Positions 42,489 to 54,025 are shown, counted from the first letter of the stretch. The stretch: 64,000 nt of DNA from Adiantum capillus-veneris (GCA_014529385.2 CM043960.1:31357396-31421395); one strand, 5' to 3'. The notes: a model not told the origin generated them from the letters alone. Numbers and translations are program-made.

Positions 42489-43391
42489 CTATTCTCTCTT
42501 TCCACTTGCTTTTCCCTTTGGACAGTCACGTGACATGTGACCTTTTTCACCACAAGTCCAACATTCTCTGCTATCTGGAGTATGTTGCTGCCTGCTTGAT
42601 CCTGCACCACGACCTCTTTGACTCCCCCTGCCTTGAGACTGGTTTCCCCTACCACCTGTATTGTTTTGATTTGATTGACCTTCCAGAAATTGGCCCCTGC
42701 AACCCCTTGGGCCTTGACCATGACCTCTACCTCTACCTCTGTTGGAGTTAGAATAGAATGCCTGTTCAGAATTATTTCTGCCATGAGAAGAAGATGTGTC
42801 AAGGTTCTTCTCCTCAAGAATAAGCATAGAAATCAAATCTTGGAACACGGGGATGTCGTCTCTTGTATTCATGGAAGACCTAAAATGTACATACTCATCT
42901 CCTAGACCATCCAAGCATGCACGGACAATGTCATCGTCTTCCACTGAGACTTTAATAGATCCAAGAGCCTCAATGATACTCTTGATCTTCAAGGCATAAT
43001 CATTGATTGAGAGGTTGTTCCTCTTAACCTGATTTAGCTCCGACTTTAGTTGAAGCTTCCTGGCCTTGGTGTTCACCTCGAACACTCTGCCTAAGTTTCT
43101 CCATGCAATGGCGGGGGTTTCAGCATCCTGTAGATAGCCCATCATGCCATCTGTGATGCTCATAGAAAGCCAATACATCACTTTGCTCTGGCCTTGTTGC
43201 CAGTCCCTCAAAGCTTTCCTTTGTTCTGCTGTAGCATTTGCCTCGGGAATCTCTGGTTCCTTTTCATTGTCTCCTTCTACATAGTCCCAATAACCTTTTC
43301 CTTTTAGGAAATTTGTTATTTTGAACTTCCATGCAGGGTAGTTATTTTTCTCAAGCTTCTCAGTAACAATCTGACTGAAACCGTCAGACAT
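42489..43391 (-). CDS. copia gag
   Basis: 300 residues starting MSDGFSQIVTEKLEKNNYPA, the usual copia gag opening (LxxNNYPxWK). It contains the UBN2-type core (YWDYVEGD; QLKSELNQVKRNNLSINDYA) and a Gly/Arg-rich linker. A CCHC zinc knuckle CWTCGEKGHMSRDC precedes the TAG stop at 42489-42491. The same frame continues into protease, so the TAG is a premature stop in a fused gag-pol. Left as it stands, it would make a gag-only protein. Confidence 0.93.
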   Translation of the reverse strand: MSDGFSQIVTEKLEKNNYPAWKFKITNFLKGKGYWDYVEGDNEKEPEIPEANATAEQRKALRDWQQGQSKVMYWLSMSITDGMMGYLQDAETPAIAWRNLGRVFEVNTKARKLQLKSELNQVKRNNLSINDYALKIKSIIEALGSIKVSVEDDDIVRACLDGLGDEYVHFRSSMNTRDDIPVFQDLISMLILEEKNLDTSSSHGRNNSEQAFYSNSNRGRGRGHGQGPRGCRGQFLEGQSNQNNTGGRGNQSQGRGSQRGRGAGSSRQQHTPDSRECWTCGEKGHMSRDCPKGKASGKRE

Positions 43392-43630
43392 CTTGAAGCA
43401 CTAAGACAAAATAGCTGCAATCTGCATAAACCTGCAAATCTGCTGAACCTGCTATCGTGGTACCTGTAACGCTTTCTACACTCAACGAGTGTCCACAATC
43501 AAGCGTACATACAACCACTGTACTTGTACAGTAAATCTCTGTATACTGCACTTTGGAGACCTGTTCAGAAACTTGTGCGAACGAAGGGATTGTGATGCTC
43601 TTGCTCTCTTAGCCTCTCTTGTCTGCACCA
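43392..43630 (-). other. leader of copia element
   Basis: Untranslated leader between the PBS and the gag start codon; nothing else seen. Confidence 0.8.
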
Positions 43631-43643
43631 GGCTCTGATACCA
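43631..43643 (-). other. primer binding site (initiator Met tRNA)
   Basis: The minus strand reads TGGTATCAGAGCC directly after the LTR, a perfect 13-base match to the plant initiator-Met PBS. Confidence 0.95.
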
Positions 43644-43965
43644 TGTAAAGAATGAGGATGCAAGAGAGCTACACAAGACAAGCACAAAGCACACAGAGAT
43701 GGAAAGCTTCTTCTTCTTCTTCACATAAAAGAGAGTACAAAATGACTAAGTGCTAAAGCTGAAAAGTAGCACATATGTACATGCAGTCACTAAGTGTGAA
43801 CTCGTTAGAAGCGTACTAGGCTGGCACTATATGTGTAGTCCAGCTGTAGAATCACTGGCAGAGATCCTCCGTGTCGGTCACCTAACGTGCCAGTGAGTAA
43901 ATGCCGTAAGCGGCCAAGACCCGTAGTGGATGCCAGCTCAAGGTGTAGAGCTCGACATCTCAACA
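43644..43965 (-). repeat. 5' LTR of copia element
   Basis: 322 bp. Differs from the other LTR at only a handful of sites, most of them C/T or G/A. Confidence 0.97.
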
Positions 43966-43979
43966 TGTATATATATATT

Positions 43980-44034
<55 letters not shown>

Positions 44035-44047
44035 GTATATATATATC
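43966..44047. repeat. (TA)n/(TATG)n microsatellite, continued
   Basis: The other half of the array interrupted by the copia element; begins with the TSD TGTAT (43966-43970). Confidence 0.95.
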
Positions 44048-44549
44048 GCTTCGACAAGATCGCTCCATATCCTAACTCGTGTGTATGCTATTGGTAATGT
44101 GGAGATTAGTATGCAAATTGGTACTATGGAGTATCAAATTTGATGATGTGGTGTACTAGATTTGGTATTATATAACACAGTAGCACCTAAAAAAATGGAG
44201 ACATACTTAGCAAAGAGGAAAGAAAATAAAGATTAAAAAAGTAACTATTGCATTGGAAGTGAGAAAAATAAGACTCTATTTGGGAGAAGTACAAATGTTT
44301 CCAATTGTAAGTATGCTAGATAGGGCCAAGGTTATTATGCCTTCCACTCAATCACGTTCTTCTTCATATGAATACTATTGTAGATGCTTTTGTATGTCTT
44401 TGAGGATAAGCTAACATGGTTATGGAGGCTAGGGATAACCTCCACAAGAAAATGTATGGCTCTAACAAGTACATCATCATCGGAGGCATTTGATCCAACA
44501 AAGGAACATGTATCAATTTTTCCTTCAAGTTGGGCATACTACAAGGTTA
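44048..44549. other. no gene; TACCAAATTTGGTA-like repeats at left
   Basis: 44100-44170 has several diverged ATTGGTACTA/TATCAAATTTGAT copies of the motif abundant at 54060-54365. The rest is unremarkable. Confidence 0.4.
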
Positions 44550-44747
44550 TTATGCCTTCCACTCAATTAGCTTTCTACCTTTGGCAATTTTGTCATACCA
44601 AAGGCCCTTTTGTGCTATTTTTACCTGATACATTTTTTTTGTGCACTTTAGAAGATAGAAGTCCTCATTTGGATCAATTTCCTTGACTGCAAAGTTGTCC
44701 CCAATGGACAACAATTGGCTCAACACCTCAGAGTCTCCTTCATACAT
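44550..44747 (-). CDS. unrecognised 65-aa ORF
   Basis: Reads MYEGDSEVLSQLLSIGDNFA, then PNEDFYLLKCTKKMYQV. Composition is protein-like and it may be a fragment of a transposon-associated ORF. Family not recognised. Confidence 0.25.
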   Translation of the reverse strand: MYEGDSEVLSQLLSIGDNFAVKEIDPNEDFYLLKCTKKMYQVKIAQKGLWYDKIAKGRKLIEWKA

Positions 44748-44867
44748 TTGCTCTAGTTTATCCCTATGATAGATTTATCCTTTCTTGATATGTACCTTTG
44801 ACCAAGATAATTAAATAGCAATTATTCTTTTTCTTTTATAGACTTCTTTCCTTTGGTCCCAAGCCTT

Positions 44868-44990
44868 TGACCAAACTAAGCCTATAATAATTTTAATTGA
44901 TTTCACTTGTTCTCATTTATTTTCCCAAACTTAAGTGGCCAATTTAAGATGGAAAATACTTTTAGAAAGTAAAAATTAATTTTCCTGACA
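44868..44990. repeat. dispersed repeat, copy 1
   Basis: Shares TTTCACTTGTTCTC, then ACTTAAGTGG and GGAAAATACTTTTA, in the same order and orientation as 53940-54025, plus a GACCAAACTAAGCCTATAA segment matching about 53790. It lies just downstream (minus) of the Ty3 integrase remnant and may be its LTR. Confidence 0.55.
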
Positions 44991-45474
44991 TTACCTCTCC
45001 CTTGAAATATCATAGTTGTCCTTGACTATGGAGTAGGGAAAATAAAGTCATAGCTAGTCCTTTTACTTTGGGTAGAGGATCCCTTTTTTACGTGTAGACA
45101 CCCTTCCAATGAGGTTACTAATTCCACTTGGTGATTGAAAGACTTATGTGTTGCAAGCATGGCTTTACTTAGCCCTTACATCTTCAAGAGTAGATTGACA
45201 AAGTCTACTTGGTGCTCGAGAGAAACGTGTCTATCCCAAGCATGATTTATTGTATGCATACACTTTTCAAAAAAGCTTATGAACATTAAAAGGAAAAAAT
45301 TCTTTATGAAACATGTTTTTTTATATTCGGTTCTTACCTTTGACATGAGTCATTGTAAGCATTTACAAGGTTTACATTATACTTTAACTGGATGCCTTGC
45401 ATCCACCTTGCCTCTTCAAAATGATAATTCTTAGATTTAATAAGATGTCATGGAATAGTCTTAAGTACCACTTC

Positions 45475-46630
45475 TTAAAACCTTTTCTTCGTGTCATAGA
45501 ATGCTTTCAGGATGTAGAATCTCTTCTTGGCCTTCAAATTTGGGCGGATCTGCTTTTCCCAGTGATCTCTTTGGTCTAATTCCTTAACATAGGCTTTGAG
45601 TATATCAATAATGATTGAGTTTGGTATTACACTTTGGCTATTTATTTGTGGGTGATAGGCCAAGGAGAAATTTAACTTAGTATCCAAATTCTCAAAGAGG
45701 CCTTTCCAAAATTATTGGTCATTCTTGGATCTCTATCAGATACTATGGATGTTGGTAAGCCATGATACTTAAAGAGTTGTGATATGAAGAGGATTGCCAT
45801 ATGTCATGCTTTAATAGACTTTTTGAGCAGTATAAAATGCGCTTGTTTACTAAACGGATCTATTATTGTCCATGTTCTTGTATTTCCATGAATCTAGACC
45901 TTTATAATTTAAAGATGAAATCCATGGATATACTCTCCCATGGTGAATTAGGTATAGGTAGTGGCTAAAGCAAACCTCGGTAGGGTCTCTTAAAATTATG
46001 TGACTATCACGTGAGTGCAGCAGAGGGGGTTATTAACTTTAATTTTTTCTCACATTTTCACATACATAAGGGTACAATAAAATGGAATTGAAGTTTTTTA
46101 AAAACAAATTGAATAGAAAAATGGTGCGTTTTATTTGTCAAAAATTCACAGACAAGGAGTTTAGAAATAGTCCTTGAATGCATGTGATATACGCAATTTA
46201 TACATAGTGACGCTCCTCCCCGAGAAGCAAGCCAAGGCTATTTTCCTATATCATACTTTGTCTTCTTACATACAATGCATTGGGCGACATACTCCTATAT
46301 GCTTGTCTTGATAAAGTACATTTCTAATCCCTTAAGTGTAGCTTGAATTCCCCTATGTTCCGTATAAGAGGGAGCAAGAGATTCATACATAACTTTTTCA
46401 TGCAAGCTATGTGTAACACATGACCTATTTCCATAGAGAAGATAACCATCTTGCACATTGTATGCTTCCTCCTTTTCCCTAGTGAAATACTTGACATTAC
46501 ATTTTTGAAGTCTAGATCCATAGCATACTCATCTATCATACATAATAGATCATTGTGAGTAGCTATTGATACAACATTCACCTTTGGTCTACCCACCAAC
46601 TGGCTACACCTCGGTGTTGCTCTCTAGACT
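45475..46630 (-). pseudogene. Ty3 integrase remnant
   Basis: From high to low coordinates: a linker RPKVNVVSIATHNDL (46599), an HHCC zinc region with EYVAQCIVCKKTKYD (about 46290), the MITE insertion, then PNSPWESISMDFI with the first catalytic Asp (about 45950), LFKYHGLPTSIVSDRDPRMT with the second (about 45780), and NFSLAYHPQINSQSVIPNSI near 45660, where the usual QTDGQSE is degraded. Several stops and frameshifts; dead. RT is not present upstream. Confidence 0.88.
45976..46224 (+). mobile_element. MITE copy 3 (diverged), inside integrase
   Basis: Ends CTCGGTAGGGTCTCTTAAAA (left) and CTCGGGGAGGAGCGTCAC (right, complemented) align with the TIRs of the copies at 36277 and 55578, as do TATCACGTGAG on the left and CTTGAATGCATGTGATATA on the right. 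Flanked by AAGCAAAC (45968-45975) and AAGCAAGC (46225-46232), an 8-bp duplication with one mismatch. It splits the Ty3 integrase between the zinc region and the catalytic core. Confidence 0.75.
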
Positions 46631-47040
46631 AATTTCCCCCTTTGAAGGGCATGCCAATATGGTAATCTGACATCAATTTCTATCATTTTGAGCATTTAAG
46701 AAATCTATAAATAAATACGTGCAAGAGGAAAATGCTCACTCTTGCATGAAGAGAGATTGCACCCAGTGCATGTGTCTATTCACCTCTCCTCTCTTCTCTC
46801 TCACGGCACCGGTGTAGCACTGTCCTCTAAGAGGTGCACCTACACGTGCTCTCTCAGTCGCGCTCGCTAATAGCTCAATAATGCTTAATCCATAGGCACG
46901 TCTTTAAGACCATAGTCCCCAATGGTGTACCTTAAACCCTACAAAGCAGGCATCTCAATAGAGATAATAATTCCCAGTCCCACTTACCCAAGGCCCCCCT
47001 TCTCAAGCAATAAATGAGAAATGTTAGATTCGATACCAAT
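46631..47040. other. retrotransposon leader-like region, no gene
   Basis: No gene. At 47028-47040 the minus strand reads TTGGTATCGAATC, resembling an initiator-Met-type PBS reading leftward from the LTR-like sequence that starts TGTTGG at 47041. Confidence 0.4.
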
Positions 47041-47445
47041 GTTGGAGAATCTAGTACTTCCATGCAATTATAGCATAATTAACTAATGAAAAGAGAGTTT
47101 TTCATCAAGACGATTCTTCAGAGGAGAATCGGAGGTAGTGTAAGGCTAATTTCATAGCATCATTTACACATTGGAACATCAAATCATGAAATATAACTTG
47201 AAGAAAAAAACACATTAAGATTGACAACTTGTTGAGGACCAGATTTTCTTGCAGCATGTTCCCCCTCCAAAAGGATTTGTGTATTATAAATGTCATGCCA
47301 AGGGTAGGACTATAGGAGGGCACGGCCCTGGCCAAGGGCCGATGGATACACATGCGGTATAGGGGCTATATATAGGAGGGCCAAGGGCCTATATATAGGT
47401 ACGGTTGGGTGGTTATTGGCATGTCTATCTCCCTATGCTCTTTCA
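47041..47445 (+). repeat. LTR-like sequence with conserved core
   Basis: Starts TGTTGGAGAATC and ends CTCTTTCA (TG...CA). The 3' 155 bp (47291-47445, TGTCATGCCAAGGG to CTCTTTCA) is nearly identical, inverted, to 52678-52831 and is preceded by TTATAAA. A PBS-like sequence follows on the right, while another faces left at 47028-47040, so orientation of the full LTR is uncertain. Confidence 0.6.
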
Positions 47446-47446
47446 A

Positions 47447-47460
47447 TGATATCAGAGCTC
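47447..47460 (+). other. primer binding site (initiator Met tRNA-like)
   Basis: TGATATCAGAGCTC differs by one base in the first 12 from the initiator-Met PBS. One base after the LTR end. Confidence 0.6.
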
Positions 47461-47541
47461 AGGGGAGAGGGGAGTGATGGAGGAGAAGCAACGGAGATGG
47501 TTTTTGCATGGCGAGGCATGGCTTTGCATGCCTTCACGGAT

Positions 47542-47548
<7 letters not shown>

Positions 47549-47627
<79 letters not shown>
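47549..47627. repeat. (CT)n microsatellite
   Basis: CT array of about 79 bp. The overlapping ORFs on both strands are Leu-Ser/Arg-Glu readings. Confidence 0.98.
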
Positions 47628-47628
<1 letters not shown>

Positions 47629-50020
47629 ACTTCAGCATGAGGCATGGCCTCTCAAGGGCACTCTCTCTCGCTCTCCGATTGTGGAGAAGCCGACAAGGCA
47701 TGGCTGTGGGAAGGACTGCTCCACAGGCGAGGAAGGCGGGAAGAGAAGTCGACGGAAGGCCGTGGGTAAGGCCGCTTGCGGCGGGGAGGGAGCAAAGCTC
47801 CACCTCCACCAAACCGCTCGCAGATAGGCTGAATGGGAGCGCATGGCGGAGAGCGGCATTTTTTGACACAGGGTCGAGCCCCAATTCGATGCCGAGGTCC
47901 TGTGGTGGCCGGTTTCCTCTCTCACGCAAAGCGGCCATGGCGGTTGCAGGTTTCAGCGTTTTTTTTTTCCTCTTTTTTTTGGTGTCCACAAGCAGGTGCC
48001 CAAAATTGGGCACCTTTACCCTAAGGGCCTTAGCCCATGGTAGAGACACCTCGTCACCTCATTTGGCAGCTTTACGGTATGCATCATGCATATTTAGATA
48101 ATCTCAAACCAATTACAGCATGCGCAGGATTTCAAGCCATGGCCATGATGCATGTGCAGTTTTTCCAAGGTATGCTTGTTATGTCATGCATGCTTATGTT
48201 CGAGCCTCGGCAAAGGGTCCATTGCTGCACGGCATGCCCAATATAATAGAGAGGAAGCAAAGTGCTTCCACATCTCATCAGAAAGAGATTTCCAAGGGGG
48301 CTTTTATCCCAAAATCACTGATAGCAAATTTCTGAATTGCCGCTGAAGGAGATATCCAAATTTTTGAGTTTTCATTGGTTACTGAAGTGGGTTTCGGCAT
48401 GCAAAGCTTGGCAGAGATGATTATGCGGCATGCGAGATGTTTCTCGTAAAGGGGATCAAAAATATGAGGATATGCTTGCCGCGTACACGGACGAACGCCA
48501 TGCTCATCAGGTTTAGTTTTTTTGTAATTCCAAGGATTTTCTTAATCTCTATGAAATTTTACTTGGTAGACTTATATGGATAGCATTTCAAAGATTGATT
48601 TTTGATGCAATGGCATGGTCTGTTGCTAGTTTGGCTTATGTGTGCAAAGTTGTTTTGCACGATTGAATCGCTGATCGGCATGGCCGATTTCAGGGCGACT
48701 GGCAAGAGCCCTGAGTTTTGGCTTGCGGAGAAGCAAGGCTTCTCTACCTATACATCGTTTAACCACATTATGTGGTGATACAGACGCTAATGCTAGAGGT
48801 AGAGATTGTCACAAACAATGGCAATCAAACCTAGCAGGTACGAGCCTTACAGTTCTCACACGATTCCCCATTGGTTGCGAATTCGGCAAGGCCCTTGACA
48901 GCATGAAGTAGAGTAGTTATTGAGCATGTGCTTGATAACTCTCGTATGCAATGGAATGAATGATCACGGCTATCATTCATAGAACCAGGCAGGTCTGAGA
49001 TGCAGAACTTGTACGTGTTCTACTATTTTTCACTTACATTTACAATTCGACAAGGTTGATTTTTTGTGCATGATAGACAAGGTCGATTCTCTTTGCTATG
49101 ACATCTGTCGTCAATAGCATTTGTTGGCAATGAGGCCAGACATAGTTCTATGAAGCAAGGCTTCAATTTATACATCTTGCATTGAGGCTGGCTACGTGTG
49201 GCATATGCTATGAGCATACAAAATTGGGAAGGAATAGGCAATGTGTTTTCAGGATATTTCATATTGCAGGTTATTTCATTATGTACCAAACGAGTGTATA
49301 TGATATACAAGGCGTTTGTGCAGATATGGCTATGAGCCGTTTTGGAATGAATTTTTCCTTCCAAATTGCATGACAACTGGTTGCAGCAACAACGCCAAAT
49401 TTTTCTTGTTTTTTCCTTGTTTACATTTTACTTGGCAATTAGTGTCATTGTGCAAAGCAAAGTGCTTTGGCAAGTTTATATGAAGCAAGGCTTTGGGGAA
49501 CTGGCAAAATAGGGAAAATCAGCTCACCAAATCCCTACCAGTCTAAACTGTGCAAGGCACTTACGGTTTTGGTTCACGGTTGAGGCCATCACTCTCCGCA
49601 AGGGCTTACAATTCTGCATGCAACGCATGCTAGTGCAGTGGATTCAATTCTACCCCTTCATGCATTACGCTTCCGCTATCACACACGCAACTCTATCAAG
49701 GACAGACTAAGTGATGGATTGTTTAATATGATTGTTGGTTGCTATCAACACACAACAACACTAAAAGGAACCTAAATCTAGGACTTATTCTACGGGCAAA
49801 GTGCCAATGCTAAGTCGTCCTCATACAATCACAACCCTTGCATGGTGGGTGGGTCGGAATGCGTTTTCTATTTTTCTGTTACCTCTCTCGATGAGAGAGT
49901 CATACCGGAAAACTGTGGAATGCTTATACGATAAGCTGCAATTTAGGCATAAGATGCGTAAGAGCACACAACTTGGGTATACACCCTAAAAACTCAAGGA
50001 AAGTTCCTCAGCCCAGCATG

Positions 50021-50078
<58 letters not shown>

Positions 50079-52677
50079 AAGGGAATAATGAAAATCTTCT
50101 AAGAAGCTTTTGATACATGTTTTGCTCGTGAGTCAGCCCGAGCCAAGGTGCTCTAACTTTCAGCTAACACGTGGCTAAAATGTTACTCAAATTAGTCTTC
50201 ATCGGTTCGTCCATTGAACACTAATTTGCATAATGGCTAAGAGCCATTGTCAAGCCAAGGGTAAGACCGAACTATTGGCATTCTTTAAGTGATTCTTTTC
50301 AAGATCGAACAGATCTACCCAAGGAAGTACACATCGACGTTGCTGGACAAGCAAGAGTCTTGTCATTACGGATATCTAGGGTGTCATTTTTGCACTACAT
50401 GTTTTTAGTGCGACACTCAAGTTGAGTTTTTGGTAATCTTCAACTCACAGCAGCAGTTGATCTCTACAAGGAAGTATCGATGCAGCAATCAGTAGAGACA
50501 ACATGGCTGTCCATAAGAGCTAGGCATTCCACTTTTGTTGATTTCCTGCTCCTTCTATAGCACTATGGAGTGTCTATGGACATACTCTTTTGGGGTACGA
50601 CCCGGCAGGTGATTGCTAAATCTTCCCATAGGCATTGAGGATCACAATTTGACCTATGCTCGTTATACTTTCAAGGAACAAATTTCGCAATTTACCATGC
50701 GGTAGCGGGCAAATTCAACTTTTTAAGTTGATTCCAATCATTCTGTACATGGTTGACTATGTTGATTATCGTTACTCGCTAGTTGAGCAGTTCCTACAAA
50801 GGGTCTTACCAAGGGGTTTGACTACGTAGATTCTAACCAACAGGTTTAGATTGCGAAGGCAACACCCAGGGTTTCCTGCAATGTTGCTTGTTTTTCCACA
50901 GGTGGGCGAGGTGCTCTTGTGCATTTGAATACGAGTAAGTGAACATTCCGTTCAAATATCTAGGTATGCATCTATTGATTTGGTGTTATTCCGTTTTTTA
51001 GTATGCTTTGCTTGGTTTTTTCAAGTCATATAAATACACTTGAATGTTTCAGAGCCATGCCAAGGGCATGTCGGAGCAAGTATTTTGGGCCGTAGTGTCC
51101 ACTATATACATTATTCTGTTATGAATCCACTTGTCGGGTTCGTCTTGGCACATGTTGTCACATGGGATACAACATGGTCTAGGAACTCAAGGAATTTGGT
51201 TTAGCCAGTGTGGAGCAAGGCTAATGAGGGTCCCTCTCACTCCCGTCGTAGAGTGTTTGCAGTTACCTCCACACACAAGTACATCTTCTACTTGTAGGGT
51301 GTTCTTTTTCAGACATCCTTAGGTGAGACATATTCCACATGTGGCGAATATGAGTCTCTGGACTGACACTGGCGCCACTATTTCAAGTATATGTCACGAC
51401 AAGGTCCCTAGGTGTTGGTCAAATCTATTTTCTAGACCATTTTTAGCACGACGTATCAGGAGCAATTTTGGTGGCCAAAAATTGTCGGATACTTAGAATG
51501 ACTTGTTCAGGTACAAGTATTGCTAAACAACATTACAGATGGTTGTTTATGCATATAGCAAGGCTCTGAGTGGTTAATGAAAAAGTTTCATTGTTGTCCC
51601 TAGAAGTGATTAATGTTTCATCTTCTATTATGGTTCAAACATTTCAGCAAGGCTTGAAAATGATTACCACTGAAAGTATTTAGTTTCTTTTCGGAACTAT
51701 TTACATTCCTCTTTACTATGTGATATGCACATCACATTCGCCATAAGTATTGGCAAGGACGATCATGGATACACAGGTTCGGATCTGTTTTTTTGCTAAA
51801 TTCATGCACACAAGGTGTTATGGGCCCTAGGGTTTAGCAAAGGCTAATTTGGAACGGCATGCGTATTCCTCAAGTTGTTGCTTATGAAGCATTTTGCACT
51901 CTATCTGCAGTATCTCTATGAGTTTATTTTTTGGTCTACCAATCACCAATAGAGGTCATGGCTTGGTTTGGGTGCTTGTGGATCTTTTAAGTTAACCACG
52001 ATGGTTATTCAGCCAATTTTTGATTCCTCGGCAATGTTGTACGATATTATGATCCCCGTTTACCAACCATCTGGAAAGACTGTCTATAAACCGTGGGTGA
52101 AACACACCTCAGTACTGTCAGTTATCCAAGGGGATATGCAGGTTACAAAGTGTAATCTTGTGCTAAAGGATATGCAAAGTGCGTATATTAGCACCAAGCA
52201 ATCCACTTAATAAGCATTTTTTGCTCTACTTGGAGTTTGCTTACCATCAGCTAAAGCATGTTTGCGACTAGGTTTAGTCTCTTCATGTAAAAGTCAGAAT
52301 CTCAACCTTGAACACTAGTTATGGTGGGGTTGTTTACGGATGAAATTTGAGAACAAGTCAAGGACTTACATTTGGTTGATGAGTTAGGTCAGCAAGTTAC
52401 TTTCACGGCAAGTGAAAAGCGGTACTCTTTCAAGTACATCTTTGTCGTGATAACTCGTTTAGCATGCTCATGTGCGTTCTAAATGGAGTCTACACAATAG
52501 ATGGTTGCAAATGGACAACAATGTGCAAAATCAAGATTTTATTCTTGATTTCATTGAACCTCCTACTGCACCGTGTTTTCAGTCAACCAAATAGGTGGAT
52601 CCATGAGGGATAACACTGTGGAAAACATTAGTGTTCTTATGAAGATCCTACCACTTTTGTTTTCGCGGTGATACTAG
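47628..52677. other. 5-kb stretch without a recognisable gene
   Basis: Only short ORFs on both strands. Points of note: a second CT array at 50027-50075, and near 51346-51390 a plus-strand reading MSLWTDTGATISSICHD, which resembles the DTGA active site of a retrotransposon aspartic protease but stands alone. The region lies between two LTR cores in inverse orientation, so it is probably old transposon interior. Confidence 0.4.
50027..50075. repeat. (CT)n microsatellite
   Basis: CT array of about 49 bp. Confidence 0.95.
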
Positions 52678-52831
52678 TGAAAGAGCATAGGGAGATAGAC
52701 ATGCCAATAACCACCCAGCCATACTATATATAGGCCCTTGGCCCTCCTATATATAGCCCTTGTACCGCATGTGTATCCATCGGCCCTTGGCCAGGGCCGT
52801 GCCCTCCTATAGTCCTACCCTTGGCATGACA
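52678..52831 (-). repeat. LTR core, inverted copy
   Basis: Inverse-orientation match to 47291-47445: minus strand TGTCATGCCAAGGG to CTCTTTCA, also preceded by TTTATAAA. The adjoining sequence (52677 leftward) reads TAGTATCACCGC, a degraded PBS at best. Confidence 0.75.
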
Positions 52832-53789
52832 TTTATAAAACTCTCACAAGGAAATGCTTTTTACAATACAAACTTGTGTCCTTATAGAGATCCTTTGAAC
52901 CAATGAAGATGATGAGATTTATGACTTAATTAACTTCACATGGTGTAACCCTCCTTCCAAAGCCCTAAACACCCTAGCCGAGAGAAAGAATTGTGAGGAT
53001 GGAGGTAGGTAAGGATGAAGAGAAGTATTTCTCAAGAAAAGAAGTGGTTTCTTCTTGAATCCTTACTCCATGAGAAAAATCTTAAAAATAGCTAGACTAG
53101 TAGAGAAGAAGAAGATGGGATCTCATGCATCCACTTGCTTGGATAACCATAGCCAAGTTCTTGAGCAAGGAGATCATCTCTTGAACTCCCATGTGAGAAG
53201 GGGGGGGGGGAGAGAGTACTTGCTTGGATTTTTTTGGGCACATGATAATGAGAGAGAGGATGCCCAAACATTCCCACGAGCCCCCCCTTTTTCTCCTTCC
53301 CTCACTTGCCCAAAATCTCAAAATGGAAGACTAGGTACATGATTTCTATTCTTGAAAAAAATGCCCAACTACTCATAAAGCATATGTGAGCTACTTTGGG
53401 CATGTAGCCTAGCCAATTCTTTAAAAATGAAAGAGCTGATCTAACCTTATTCTTTTTTTTTTCTTGTGTATTAGTTAAAAACCATAGACTAATCTTCAAT
53501 TTAACTAGCTCATGTGCAAGGCCTTTGCAATATCCTTTTGAGGCTTTATGAAGCTGACTTGGGCTAGAGTCTACCTGATAATTTAGAACCCGCTAAACTA
53601 TGAAGGACTATGATAAAGATTGAACTTACCCTTGGGATTTGGAGTTTCACTCCTATACAAAACCTTAGCACAACCCTTTGGAGGTACTACAAAGCTAGTC
53701 CCAGAACTTGCTAAATCTAGACTATCTCTAGTAAGCTTTAATTTTTTCCTAAGACTTTCGAGACTTTCTAATGAGTAAATTTGATTACT
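52832..53789. other. no recognisable gene
   Basis: AT-rich with a short G-run near 53201. Short ORFs on both strands around 53055-53342 show no motif and shadow one another. Confidence 0.4.
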
Positions 53790-54025
53790 TTGACCGAACT
53801 AAGTCTATAAGAACATTAATCAATTTTGGTCCCTGGATGATGTCATGGCTCAACACGAGCATGACAAGACCTTGTAATTTTTTGGGTTGATCAATATAAT
53901 TCACTCACAATTGTGAGTTTTGCAAAAAGAATAAATAAATCAATTTCACTTGTTCTCTTTTATTTTTCCTAGACTTAAGTGGACATCGGAAAATACTTTT
54001 AAAAAGTTAGAAAGAAATTTTCATG
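53790..54025. repeat. dispersed repeat, copy 2
   Basis: Same orientation as 44868-44990, with about 100 bp of extra sequence in the middle. Confidence 0.55.

Larger units (their letters stand above)
38748..43965 (-). mobile_element. complete Ty1/copia element
   Basis: A 5.2-kb element with LTRs of 322 bp each (38748-39069 and 43644-43965), about 98-99% identical by eye. TSD TGTAT on both sides, a perfect initiator-Met PBS, a PPT, and a single gag-pol frame on the minus strand from 43391 to beyond 39167. There are no frameshifts, only in-frame stops at 42489, 41835, 41088, 40821, 39219 and 39165. A young insertion. Confidence 0.97.

Noticed and set aside
51968-52210. 80-aa ORF in the 5-kb gap considered as an endogenous pararetrovirus piece
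   Set aside because: No coat, movement or RT motif could be recognised; the resemblance was only impressionistic.
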